From: Sphingomonas immobilis
GTDB lineage: Bacteria > Pseudomonadota > Alphaproteobacteria > Sphingomonadales > Sphingomonadaceae
NCBI RefSeq assembly: GCF_030580995.1
Contig: NZ_JAUQSZ010000016.1
Location: 48,008 to 112,007, forward strand
Length of the DNA stretch: 64,000 nt
Direction: 5' to 3'
The notes beneath the pieces are model-generated. The model worked only from the letters and a program-made list of their open reading frames with translations, was not told the DNA's origin and did no database searches. This document shows positions 33,063-41,538 of this stretch, one piece after another. Numbering within the stretch: the stretch's first letter is position 1; each line of letters begins with the position of its first letter. The position numbers and the translations under genes were made by a program.

Positions 33063-33812
33063 ATGGACATCACCGGCAACACCATTCTCATCACCGGCGG
33101 CGGATCGGGTATCGGCGAGGCACTCGCGCTGGCGCTGCAGGCGAAGGGCAACACCGTCATCATCGCGGGCCGCCGCCTCGACGCGCTGGAAGCCGTCGCC
33201 GCCAAGGCGCCCGGCATCGCCACCGCGCAGCTCGACATCGCCGATGCCGCTGCGATCGCGCCGTTCGCGGCGCAGATCGTCGCCGATCATCCCGCGCTCA
33301 ACGTCGTCATTCACAATGCGGGCATCATGCAGCAGGAAAAGCTGCTCGAGGATTTCGACCTCGACCGCGTCGAGGCGACGATCGCGACCAACCTGCTCGG
33401 GCCGATCCGCCTGACCGCCGCCCTGCTCCCGCATCTGCGCGCGCAACCCAAAGCGACGATCGTGACGGTCTCATCGGGCCTGGCCTTCGTACCGCTGGTG
33501 CTGACGCCGACCTATTGCGCCACCAAGGCCGCGATCCACAGCTGGTCGCAGTCGCTGCGCAGCCAGCTTGCGGAGACGAACATCGACGTGATCGAGATCG
33601 CCCCGCCGGGTGTCGCGACCGATCTGATGCCGGGCCACGCCGACAACCCCAATTCGATGCCGCTCCAGGCCTATATCGACGAGACGATGGCATTGTTCGA
33701 GGCGCACCCGCACGGCCCCGAAAACACCGTCCAGCGTGTCCTCTTCCTGCGCAACGCGGAACGCGACGGGAAATACGCCGAGGTATATGCGATGCTGAAC
33801 GGGTCGCATTAA
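33063..33812 (+). CDS. Short-chain dehydrogenase/reductase (DltE-like)
   Basis: 249 aa Rossmann enzyme: TGGGSGIGEALA for NAD(P) binding, NNAG variant HNAGI, catalytic Ser in VTVSSGL, and Y-x-x-x-K in YCATKAA. The length and the IETIAPPGVATDL-like segment (EIAPPGVATDLMPGH) match the DltE-type SDRs often controlled by HxlR regulators. Divergent from the HxlR gene; the substrate is unknown, reactive carbonyls being a usual guess for such pairs. Confidence 0.9.
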   Translation: MDITGNTILITGGGSGIGEALALALQAKGNTVIIAGRRLDALEAVAAKAPGIATAQLDIADAAAIAPFAAQIVADHPALNVVIHNAGIMQQEKLLEDFDLDRVEATIATNLLGPIRLTAALLPHLRAQPKATIVTVSSGLAFVPLVLTPTYCATKAAIHSWSQSLRSQLAETNIDVIEIAPPGVATDLMPGHADNPNSMPLQAYIDETMALFEAHPHGPENTVQRVLFLRNAERDGKYAEVYAMLNGSH

Positions 33813-33831
33813 GTCGCATTAAATCGTATCC

Positions 33832-33915
33832 CGTCACCCCGGACTTGATCCGGGGTTCCGCTTCTTCCCTCCGCCCGAAGAAAAAGCGGAACCCCGGCTC
33901 AAGGCCGGGGTGACG
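33832..33915. repeat. Family C inverted repeat, copy 3
   Basis: Arms CGTCACCCCGGACTTGATCC and a partner ending GGCCGGGGTGACG, with inner GGGTTCCGCTT/AAGCGGAACCCC pairing, followed by TTTTT at 33916-33920. The T-run makes it a likely terminator for the SDR gene. Confidence 0.9.
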
Positions 33916-33971
33916 TTTTTGGGAAATCCGCCCCTTTGCGCCGACCCTAACGTCTCGCTATCGACGGCGGG

Positions 33972-36563
33972 ATGACCTCCGCCCCCACCCCGATGATGGC
34001 GCAATATCTCGCGCTGAAGGCGGATGCGCAGGATTGCCTGCTGTTCTACCGGATGGGCGATTTCTTCGAACTGTTCTTTGATGACGCCAGGGCCGCCTCC
34101 GCAACGCTCGACATCGCGCTGACCGCGCGCGGCGAGCATGAGGGCAAGCCCATCCCGATGTGCGGCGTGCCGGCCCATGCCGCCGAAGGCTATCTCGCGC
34201 GGCTGATCAAGGCCGGCCACCGCGTCGCCATCGCCGACCAGACAGAGACGCCCGCCGAGGCGAAGAAGCGCGGCGGATCGAAGGCGCTGGTCGAACGCGG
34301 CATCATCCGCGTCGTTACGGCCGGTACGCTGACCGAGGAAGCGCTGCTCGACGCGCGCGCGGCCAACTGGTGCGTCGCCATCGGCGAGGCTGGCGGCGAG
34401 GTCGCCGTCGCCGCCGCCGACATATCGACCGGCCGTTTCGAGCTGATCGAAACGGGTGCCGCCAACCTCACCACAGAACTCGCGCGGCTCAACCCCGCCG
34501 AGACGATCGTCGCCGAGGACAGCGCCTTCGCCGAGGCCGCGACGACGCTGCGCCCCAAACCCGGCTTCGACAGCGCGCGCGGCGAGGCGCGGCTGCGCGA
34601 GCTCTACGGCGTCGCCACGCTCGACGGCTTCGGGGCGTTCAGCCGCGCCGGGCTGGCAGCGGCGGGGGGGCTGATCGCCTATCTCGATCATACCGCCAAG
34701 GGCGCGCTCCCCTTCCTGCGCCCGCCCGTCCTGCGCAACACCAGGGCGGCGATGGCGATCGACGCGGCGACGCGCGAGAGCCTCGAACTCACCGCCACGA
34801 CGTCAGGCGCGCGCAAGGGCAGCCTGCTCGACGCGGTCGACCGCACGGTGACCGGCGCGGGCGCGCGGCTGCTCGCCGCCGATCTCGGCGCGCCGCTGCT
34901 CGACCGCACGGCCATCGAGGCGCGGCTCGATCTTGTCCGCCTTTTCCATGAAGACGGCGGGTTGCGCGAAAGCCTGCGCGCAACCTTGCGCGCCCTCCCC
35001 GATATCGGTCGCGCGCTCGGGCGGATCGCGGCGGGGCGCGGTAGCCCACGCGATCTCGGTCAGCTCCGCGATGGGCTCGACGGTGCGTGGCGGCTGGGCG
35101 AAAAGCTCGGCCGGATCGAGCAACCGCCCGCGCTGCTCGCCGATCTCGCCCCGCGCCTGCGCGGGCACGGCGCGCTGATCGACCTATTCACGCGCGCGCT
35201 CGTCGCGATGCCGCCGATCGACGCGTCGGACGGCGGCTATATCGCGCCCGGCTATGACGCCGCGCTCGACGATTTGCGCGACACCGGCGCGGGCGGCAGG
35301 CGGGCCATCGCCGCGCTGGAGGCGGACTATCGCAGCCGCACCGGCATCGCCTCGCTCAAGATCAAGCACAACGGCGTGCTCGGCTATCATATCGAGGTCG
35401 CGGCGCGCGTGGCGGACGCGCTGATGGCGCCCGACAGCGGCTTCACCCACCGCCAGACGCTTGCGGGCGTCGTACGCTTCAACGCCGCCGACCTGCACGA
35501 GGTCGCGATGAAGGTGTCGCAATCGGGCGCGCACGCCATCGCTGCCGAGGCCGCGCATCTCGAGGATCTGACGCAGACCGCGCTCGACGGGCGCGAGGCG
35601 ATCGCCGCCACCGCCGACGCGCTCGCCCGGCTCGATGCGGCGGCGGGCCTCGCCGATCGCGCGGTCGAGGGCGGATGGGTCCGCCCCGCACTGGTCGACC
35701 ATAGCTGTTTCGAGATCGAGGGCGGCCGCCATCCGGTCGTCGAGGATGCACTGGCGAAGCGCGGCGAGCGTTTCGTCGCCAACGACTGCAAGCTCAGCGA
35801 GGATTCGCGCCTGTGGCTCGTCACCGGCCCCAACATGGGCGGCAAGTCGACCTTCCTGCGCCAGAACGCGCTGATCGCCGTGCTCGCGCAGGCGGGCGCC
35901 TATGTGCCCGCATCCTCCGCCACGCTCGGGCTGGTCGACCGCCTGTTCAGCCGCGTCGGCGCGTCGGACAATCTCGCGCGCGGCCGCTCGACCTTCATGG
36001 TCGAGATGGTCGAGACGGCGGCCATTCTCGCGCAGGCGACGCCGCGCAGCTTCGTCATCCTCGACGAGGTCGGGCGCGGCACTTCGACCTATGACGGCCT
36101 TGCCATCGCCTGGGCCGTGGTCGAGGCGATCCACGAGGACAATCGCTGTCGCTGCCTGTTCGCGACGCATTATCACGAGCTGACCCGCCTCGCCGAACGC
36201 TGCGACGCGCTTACCCTGCACCACGTCCGCGCGCGCGAGTGGAAGGGCGATCTCGTCCTGCTCCACGAAGTGTCGGAAGGCCCCGCCGACCGCAGCTACG
36301 GCCTCGCGGTCGCGCGCCTCGCCGGGCTGCCTCCCGTCACGATCAAGCGCGCCAAGGCGGTGCTCGACAAGCTCGAGGCGGGCCGCGCCAAGACCGGCGG
36401 CCTCGCGGCGGGGCTGGACGATCTGCCGCTGTTCGCCGCCGCCGCACAGGAGGAGGAGAAAACGGTCGACACCTTGCGCGACGTCCTTGCCGCGATCGAT
36501 GCCGACGCCCTCACCCCGCGCGAGGCGCTGGAGCAGCTCTACCGGCTCAAGGCGCTTCTGTAG
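33972..36563 (+). CDS. mutS: DNA mismatch repair protein MutS
   Basis: 863 aa. Mismatch-binding ATPase. The N-terminal mismatch-contact motif is seen in LLFYRMGDFFELFFDDA (Phe and Glu of the F-x-E wedge). The ATPase core has Walker A TGPNMGGKST at ~618-627, DNLARGRSTFMVEM, Walker B FVILDEVGRGTSTYDG, and FATHYHELT. ATG 33972. The opposite-strand YbjN gene overlaps its last 17 nt. Confidence 0.97.
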   Translation: MTSAPTPMMAQYLALKADAQDCLLFYRMGDFFELFFDDARAASATLDIALTARGEHEGKPIPMCGVPAHAAEGYLARLIKAGHRVAIADQTETPAEAKKRGGSKALVERGIIRVVTAGTLTEEALLDARAANWCVAIGEAGGEVAVAAADISTGRFELIETGAANLTTELARLNPAETIVAEDSAFAEAATTLRPKPGFDSARGEARLRELYGVATLDGFGAFSRAGLAAAGGLIAYLDHTAKGALPFLRPPVLRNTRAAMAIDAATRESLELTATTSGARKGSLLDAVDRTVTGAGARLLAADLGAPLLDRTAIEARLDLVRLFHEDGGLRESLRATLRALPDIGRALGRIAAGRGSPRDLGQLRDGLDGAWRLGEKLGRIEQPPALLADLAPRLRGHGALIDLFTRALVAMPPIDASDGGYIAPGYDAALDDLRDTGAGGRRAIAALEADYRSRTGIASLKIKHNGVLGYHIEVAARVADALMAPDSGFTHRQTLAGVVRFNAADLHEVAMKVSQSGAHAIAAEAAHLEDLTQTALDGREAIAATADALARLDAAAGLADRAVEGGWVRPALVDHSCFEIEGGRHPVVEDALAKRGERFVANDCKLSEDSRLWLVTGPNMGGKSTFLRQNALIAVLAQAGAYVPASSATLGLVDRLFSRVGASDNLARGRSTFMVEMVETAAILAQATPRSFVILDEVGRGTSTYDGLAIAWAVVEAIHEDNRCRCLFATHYHELTRLAERCDALTLHHVRAREWKGDLVLLHEVSEGPADRSYGLAVARLAGLPPVTIKRAKAVLDKLEAGRAKTGGLAAGLDDLPLFAAAAQEEEKTVDTLRDVLAAIDADALTPREALEQLYRLKALL

Positions 36564-37020
36564 CGGCGGCGCGCTTGGCTTCCAGGAAGCGCGTCAGCTT
36601 CACGTCCATCTCGGTGAACCAGGCGATGGCGTTCTTGAAATTGGCGCGCGTCACCTTGCCGACCACCGAATAATGCACCCATTCGCGCAGCTCGCCTTTC
36701 GGATTGACCGAGATCTTCAGGAAGCGATTGCTGGAATTCCATTCGTTCGCGAGTTCGGCGGTGTAGAACGGATCGGGCCGGTACATCGCCTGAAAGTCGA
36801 GCCCGGAGCACTTTCCCGTCTCGCAATCGTAGAGGTACAGGACGAACGGCGATCCATTGGCGGCGCTGTCGATCAGCGGCACGCCGTTTTCCTTCTTCAG
36901 GTCCGCGCGATATCCCGCCTGCTGCATCGCCGCCACGATCTGCTGCGGCGTGGCGAGTTCGAGCAGATCGCTGTCCGCCGGTGCCGCGGCGGCGAGCGCG
37001 ATTGCCATCAAGACTGACAT
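36547..37020 (-). CDS. YbjN-domain protein with signal peptide
   Basis: 157 aa. A short hydrophobic leader (MSVLMAIALAAAAPAD) is followed by the YbjN fold: LATPQQIVAAMQQAGYRADL, PFVLYLYDCETGKCSGLDFQAMY, ANEWNSSNRFLKISVNPKGELREW. YbjN-like proteins are chaperone-like and of unclear role; this one looks exported. ATG 37020 has GGGGGAAC ahead of it. Convergent with mutS, overlapping 17 nt. Confidence 0.8.
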   Translation of the reverse strand: MSVLMAIALAAAAPADSDLLELATPQQIVAAMQQAGYRADLKKENGVPLIDSAANGSPFVLYLYDCETGKCSGLDFQAMYRPDPFYTAELANEWNSSNRFLKISVNPKGELREWVHYSVVGKVTRANFKNAIAWFTEMDVKLTRFLEAKRAAATEAP

Positions 37021-37151
37021 GGTCCGTTCCCCCACTGGAAATACTGCGTCCGGTCTATGGACCATCTACCGATCAGACGATTGTATTTCTTCCGCATCCG
37101 CCACGCCGCTGCCCTCGTGACGGACTGCGCGCGAGCCCCTATGTGCATCGG

Positions 37152-39902
37152 ATGCCTTCGCGCTTCGACACCCTGCCGCAACGCCGTGCGATCATCGATC
37201 GGCGCGGCATCGCCGATGCCCTCGACGTGCTGGAGGCGAAGGATTCGGTCGCGCTGCGCATGGCCGGCACCGCGCTGCTGAAGGCCGCGCTCGACGCCGG
37301 CCGCGTCGAGATCGCGCGCCGCCTCGTCGAACATCCCTCGCGCGGGCTGGAGATCGCGGCGGCGCAGGCATTCCTGACCGACCAGATCGTCCGCCTGCTC
37401 TACGATTTCGCGACGCAGCGGCTCTATCCGGTTCACAATCCGACCGCGTCGGAGCGGATCGCGATCATCGCCGTCGGCGGCTACGGGCGCGGCGAGATGG
37501 CGCCCTATTCCGACGTCGATATCGGCTTCCTCACGCCCTGGAAGCAGACCGGCTGGGCCGAACAGGTCATCGAATCGATGCTCTACGCCTTGTGGGATCT
37601 CGGGCTGAAGGTCGGCCATTCCAGCCGCTCGCTCGACGAGATGGTGCGCCAGGCCAAGGGCGACATCACGATCCGCACCGCCCTGCTCGAGGCGCGCTAC
37701 GTCTGGGGCGATCAGGCGCTCTATGACGAGGCCGCGCGCCGCTTCAAGGCGGAGGTGCAGGCCGACACCGCGCGCACCTTCATCGCCGAGAAACTCGCCG
37801 AGCGGAACGTGCGGCACAAGCGCATGGGCGACACGCGCTACGCCGTCGAGCCCAACGTCAAGGAAGCGAAGGGGGGCCTGCGCGATCTCCACACGCTCTT
37901 CTGGATCGGCAAATACGCCTATAACGTCAGCGAGCCGGGCGAGCTGGTCGAGGCCGGGCTGCTCAGCCGCACCGAATATCGCCAGTTCAACCGCGCCGAG
38001 AATTTCCTCTGGGCGGTGCGCTGCCACCTGCACAGCATCGCCGGCCGCGCCGAGGACCGCCTCACTTTCGACCTGCAGACCGAGATCGCCGACCGCATGC
38101 GCTTCGCCGACCGGCCGGGCAAGTCGAAGGTCGAGCGCTTCATGCAATATTATTTCCTGCAGGCGAAGCGCGTGGGCGATCTGACGGGCGTGTTCCTTGC
38201 GCATCTCGACGAGAAATTCGCGAGCCGTGGCAAGCGCTTCGGCCTCGCCGTGCTGGGCCGCCGCGCCCCGCGCAAGCTCGACGGCTTCGTGATGGAGCGC
38301 GGCCGCCTCGCCATTCCGGCGGACGATTTCTTCCAGAAGAACCCCGTCCGCCTGATCGAGCTGTTCGCGCTCGCCGACCTCCACAGCCTCGAGATCCACC
38401 CGCTGACCATCCGCGCCGCCGCGCGCGACGCGAAACTCGCCGACGATATCCGTCAGGACGGGCGCGCCAACGCGCTGTTCCTCGACGTGCTGACCAGCGC
38501 CCGCGATCCCGAGACGGTGCTGCGCTGGATGAACGAGGCGGGCGTGTTCGGCCGTTTCGTGCCCGATTTCGGCCGCGTCGTCGCGCAGATGCAGTTCGAT
38601 ATGTACCACCATTATACCGTCGACGAGCACACGATCCGCGCCATCGGCCTGCTCGCCCGCATCGAGAAGGGCGAGCTCGACGACGATCATCCGCTCGCCA
38701 GCGTGGTGATCCGCCAGATCGTGTCGCGGCGTGCCCTGTTCGTGGCGGTGCTGCTCCACGATATCGCCAAGGGGCGCGGCGGCGATCACTCGGTGCTCGG
38801 CGCGGATGTCGCGCACCGCCTCTGCCCACGCTTCGGCCTGTCGCCGGCGGAGACCGAGACGGTCGCCTGGCTGGTGCGCCAGCATCTCCTGATGTCGGCG
38901 ACCGCGTTCAAGCGCGACCTGTCGGACTTCAAGACGATCCTCGACTTCACCGAACTGGTGCAGAGCCCAGAGCGCCTGCGCCTGCTCCTGCTGCTCACCG
39001 TCGTCGACATTCGCGCGGTCGGCCCCGGCGTCTGGAACAGCTGGAAGCGCCAGCTCCTCACCGATCTCTACGAGAGTGCCGAGGAGGTGCTGCGGCTGGG
39101 CCACAAGCAGAAGGGCCGCGGCGAACGCATCGCCGCCAAGCAGGATGCGCTCCGCGCGACGCTCGGCTGGGACGAGGCGCGCTTCGACGCGCTGCTCCGG
39201 CGCCTGCCCGATCCCTATTGGGTGGCCGAGCCCGATGCCGTGCTCGCCAGCAACGCCCACATGGTGTCTGCGGCGGGCGACGCACGCCTCTCGATCGACA
39301 CGCAGGTCGATCGAGAGCGCGGCGCGACGCTCGTCACCGTCTATGCCGCCGATCATCCCGGCCTGTTCTACCGCATCGCCGGCGCGATCAGCCTGGCGGG
39401 CGGCAACATCATCGACGCGCGCATCCACACCACCCGCGACGGCATGGCGCTCGACAATTTCCTCGTGCAGGATCCGATGGGCGGATCGTTCGACGATCCC
39501 GCGCAGCTTACCCGCCTCAAGACCGCGATCGAGGATTCGCTCGCCTCGCGCACGCGCCTGTTCGACAAGCTGATGGCCAAGCCGCTCCCCCGCCCGCGCG
39601 CCGACGCCTTCCCGATCGCGCCCAACGTGCTGATCGAGAACAAGGCCTCGAACCGCTTCACCGTGATCGAGGTCAACGCGCGCGACCGCCCGGCACTGCT
39701 CCACCAGCTCGCGCACGCGCTCTATGATTCGAAGGTGACGATCCACTCGGCGCACGTCGCAACCTACGGCGAGCGCGCGGTCGATACCTTCTATCTGACC
39801 GATCTCACCGGCGACAAGATCGCCAGCACGTCGCGGCTCAAGACGATCGAACGCCGCTTGCTCGGCGCGGCAAGGGGTGAGAAACTCGTCGCAGCAGCCT
39901 GA
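37152..39902 (+). CDS. glnD: [Protein-PII] uridylyltransferase/uridylyl-removing enzyme
   Basis: 916 aa. Senses glutamine and uridylylates or deuridylylates PII. Domains in order: nucleotidyltransferase with GGYGRGEMAPYSDVDIGFL (~90-115), central helical region with KEAKGGLRDLHTLFW, HD hydrolase domain with LLHDIAKGRGGDHS (~535), and two ACT domains (~720-800 and ~835-905) for glutamine binding. All main motifs are intact. ATG 37152; GTG 37143 is also in frame. No nitrogen regulator gene adjoins. Confidence 0.96.
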   Translation: MPSRFDTLPQRRAIIDRRGIADALDVLEAKDSVALRMAGTALLKAALDAGRVEIARRLVEHPSRGLEIAAAQAFLTDQIVRLLYDFATQRLYPVHNPTASERIAIIAVGGYGRGEMAPYSDVDIGFLTPWKQTGWAEQVIESMLYALWDLGLKVGHSSRSLDEMVRQAKGDITIRTALLEARYVWGDQALYDEAARRFKAEVQADTARTFIAEKLAERNVRHKRMGDTRYAVEPNVKEAKGGLRDLHTLFWIGKYAYNVSEPGELVEAGLLSRTEYRQFNRAENFLWAVRCHLHSIAGRAEDRLTFDLQTEIADRMRFADRPGKSKVERFMQYYFLQAKRVGDLTGVFLAHLDEKFASRGKRFGLAVLGRRAPRKLDGFVMERGRLAIPADDFFQKNPVRLIELFALADLHSLEIHPLTIRAAARDAKLADDIRQDGRANALFLDVLTSARDPETVLRWMNEAGVFGRFVPDFGRVVAQMQFDMYHHYTVDEHTIRAIGLLARIEKGELDDDHPLASVVIRQIVSRRALFVAVLLHDIAKGRGGDHSVLGADVAHRLCPRFGLSPAETETVAWLVRQHLLMSATAFKRDLSDFKTILDFTELVQSPERLRLLLLLTVVDIRAVGPGVWNSWKRQLLTDLYESAEEVLRLGHKQKGRGERIAAKQDALRATLGWDEARFDALLRRLPDPYWVAEPDAVLASNAHMVSAAGDARLSIDTQVDRERGATLVTVYAADHPGLFYRIAGAISLAGGNIIDARIHTTRDGMALDNFLVQDPMGGSFDDPAQLTRLKTAIEDSLASRTRLFDKLMAKPLPRPRADAFPIAPNVLIENKASNRFTVIEVNARDRPALLHQLAHALYDSKVTIHSAHVATYGERAVDTFYLTDLTGDKIASTSRLKTIERRLLGAARGEKLVAAA

Positions 39903-39921
39903 TCTGCGTGGAGATTCGACC

Positions 39922-40305
39922 ATGCCCGTACTCGGAATCGGCGGACTGTTCTTTCGGAGCAGAGACCCCGACGCGCTGTCGGCCTGGTATCGCGAACACC
40001 TCGGCGTCGGCGCGGGTTGCAGCGCGGTCGAGGGCGCAGAGGCCGACGAATGGACCTGGCAGGTGGAGGGCGGCCCGATCGTGTTCGCGCCGTTCAAGGC
40101 CGACACCGACTATTTCGCCGCCGACAAGGCGTTCATGCTCAATTTCCGCGTGCGCGACCTCGATTCGCTGCTGGAGCAACTCAACGCGGCGGGCGTGGAG
40201 ATCATCACCAAGCCCGAATGGAACGACCCCGCGACCGGCCAGTTCGCACGCATCCACGATCCCGAAGGCAATGCCATCGAATTGTGGGAACCGCCGGCCT
40301 CCTGA
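39922..40305 (+). CDS. VOC-family (glyoxalase/bleomycin resistance fold) protein
   Basis: 127 aa. GIGGLFFRSRDPDALSAWYREHLGV at the start and FARIHDPEGNAIELWEP at the end are the two halves of a vicinal oxygen chelate fold; the usual His/Glu metal ligands are partly replaced (Glu in IELWEP present). Substrate unknown. ATG 39922 with GGAG 9 nt upstream. It follows glnD by 19 nt and may share its transcript. Confidence 0.85.
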   Translation: MPVLGIGGLFFRSRDPDALSAWYREHLGVGAGCSAVEGAEADEWTWQVEGGPIVFAPFKADTDYFAADKAFMLNFRVRDLDSLLEQLNAAGVEIITKPEWNDPATGQFARIHDPEGNAIELWEPPAS

Positions 40306-40349
40306 CCCAGCCGTCGAGGCCACATCGTTGAACAATCAGAGGCACTTGC

Positions 40350-40763
40350 ATGGCTGACGCGCCATCTTTTCGAATTGAGACGGATCCCGCCAGATCGCTG
40401 ATCCGCATGACCTTCGTCGGATTCTGGGACGATGCGACAGCGACCGCCTTCGCGGTGGAACTCGATGCCGCGATGGACACGCTGGCAAGGGCGGGCTGCA
40501 GGCCGGGAACCTATCTCTATCACGCCGATTTCCGCGGCGCCGCGATCTGGTCACCGGCGATGGTCGAGCGGTTCCAGCGGTTCGCGGCGAGCGCCGGCAC
40601 CAAGGCGCTCCGCGTCGCCATTCTCGTCGGCAGCACGCTGCAGAAGATGCAAACCAAGCGCATGGCCGAGGCGTACGATCACTACGGCTTTTTTCAGTCC
40701 GGCGAGGATGCCGAAGCGGAAGCCTGGCTGCTGGGCCACGCCTCGGCAAATCGCGGCACCTAG
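40350..40763 (+). CDS. Hypothetical protein, STAS/SpoIIAA-like fold possible, 137 aa
   Basis: No signal peptide or membrane helix. FRIETDPARSLIRMTFVGFWDDATATAFAVELDAAM begins like the SpoIIAA-like (STAS-related) domain found in small sphingomonad proteins: a beta strand ending in F-x-G-F-W-D, then a helix. The remaining HADFRGAAIWSPAMVERF and LRVAILVGSTLQKMQTKRMAE fit the alternating pattern. Name is tentative. A strong terminator follows at 40785. Confidence 0.6.
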   Translation: MADAPSFRIETDPARSLIRMTFVGFWDDATATAFAVELDAAMDTLARAGCRPGTYLYHADFRGAAIWSPAMVERFQRFAASAGTKALRVAILVGSTLQKMQTKRMAEAYDHYGFFQSGEDAEAEAWLLGHASANRGT

Positions 40764-40784
40764 CGGTTACGGCTGAACAGCGGC

Positions 40785-40814
40785 ATCCCGGACTGATCCG
40801 GGATTCTGCTTTTT
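40785..40814 (+). terminator. Intrinsic terminator after the STAS-like gene
   Basis: ATCCCGG (40785-40791) pairs with CCGGGAT (40798-40804), loop of 6 nt, followed by TCTGCTTTTT. Good fit to a Rho-independent terminator. Confidence 0.7.
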
Positions 40815-40822
40815 AAAGAGGA

Positions 40823-40880
40823 GCCCGTCGCGGCGAAGCCGCGCCGTCGGCCGGGTTCGGCTTTGCCGACCCGCCGTCCG
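40823..40880 (-). repeat. Family E dispersed repeat, copy 1
   Basis: On the minus strand CGGCGGGTCGGCAAAGCCGA then ACCCGGCCGACGGC. It shares this core with 52033-52085. The sequence contains nested hairpins (CGCGGCTTCGCCGCG; GTCGGCAAAGCCGAAC). Confidence 0.7.
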
Positions 40881-40895
40881 GTTCGTTCGCGAGAC

Positions 40896-40919
40896 GCGGA
40901 ATAGCTCTCGCTATTCCGC
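40896..40919 (-). terminator. Hairpin downstream of infC
   Basis: GCGGAATAGC (40896-40905) and GCTATTCCGC (40910-40919), perfect 10-bp stem with 4-nt loop, 8 nt after the infC stop on the minus strand. No T-run follows, so it may be a 3'-end stabilising hairpin rather than a terminator. Confidence 0.45.
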
Positions 40920-40926
40920 TCGAACT

Positions 40927-41463
40927 TCACTTCGGCGCCAGCACCATCAGCATCTGGCGGCCCTCCATGCGCGGATAGGCCTCGACCTTGGCGGTCTCGA
41001 CCACATCGGCCTGCACGCGCTGGAGCAGCACCATGCCAAGCTGGCCGTGCGAAAGCTCGCGGCCGCGGAAGCGCAGCGTGACCTTCACCTTGTCGCCCTC
41101 ACCGATGAACTCGATGATCTTCTTCATCTTGGTGTCGTAATCATGGTCGTCGATGTTCGGACGCATCTTGATCTCCTTGATCTCCTGCGTCTTCTGCGAC
41201 TTGCGTGCGAGGTTCGCCTTCTTCTGCGCCTCGTACTTGAACTTGCCGACATCGAGGAACTTGGCGACGGGCGGATCGGCGTTGGGCGACACTTCGACCA
41301 GGTCGAGCCCGACCTCGCGCGCCTGCTCCATTGCCTCGCGCGTGTACATCACGCCAAGATTTTCGCCGTCCTGGTCAATGACCCGAACCTTCTGCGACTG
41401 GATGAATTCGTTGAAGCGAGGGCCATTCATCGGCGGCGCCTGGCGGTTCATGGGAGGACGTAT
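40927..41463 (-). CDS. infC: Translation initiation factor IF-3, probable AUA start
   Basis: About 178 aa from ATA 41463, or 174 aa from ATG 41451. Binds the 30S subunit and checks start codons. Signatures: GPRFNEFIQSQKVRVIDQDGENLGV, DLVEVSPNADPPVAKFLD, KEIKMRPNIDDHDY and KVTLRFRGRELSH. AGGAG at 41472-41476 lies exactly 8 nt before an in-frame ATA at 41463, but 20 nt before ATG 41451, and nothing like a ribosome-binding site precedes that ATG. infC in many bacteria starts with a rare codon (AUU, AUC, AUA) that lets IF-3 repress its own translation. It is downstream of thrS on the same strand, the usual order. Confidence 0.9.
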   Translation of the reverse strand: MRPPMNRQAPPMNGPRFNEFIQSQKVRVIDQDGENLGVMYTREAMEQAREVGLDLVEVSPNADPPVAKFLDVGKFKYEAQKKANLARKSQKTQEIKEIKMRPNIDDHDYDTKMKKIIEFIGEGDKVKVTLRFRGRELSHGQLGMVLLQRVQADVVETAKVEAYPRMEGRQMLMVLAPK

Positions 41464-41492
41464 GGGTATTGCTCCTGTGGTTTCTGTAACGT

Positions 41493-41504
41493 CCCTATAT
41501 AGGG
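41493..41504. promoter_or_regulatory. CCCTATATAGGG palindrome in the infC leader
   Basis: Perfect 12-bp palindrome between thrS and infC, 29 nt upstream of the proposed infC start. It may be part of an infC promoter (TATATA core) or a short RNA hairpin in the leader; it is too short to be called an attenuator. Confidence 0.3.
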
Positions 41505-41538
41505 GAAATTAAGCGATCTTGAAAGGTGCGTGCCGCGA

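Noticed and set aside
37008..40106. Reading frame of ~1030 codons antisense to glnD
   Set aside because: It mirrors glnD in a GC-rich sequence, has an Arg/Ala/Gly-rich composition with no domain, and covers a gene with all expected motifs. The same applies to the long minus-strand frame over metH (6611-9232) and others.
41493..41504. CCCTATATAGGG as a defined operator
   Set aside because: It is a single short palindrome with no second copy in the window; kept only as a low-confidence leader feature.
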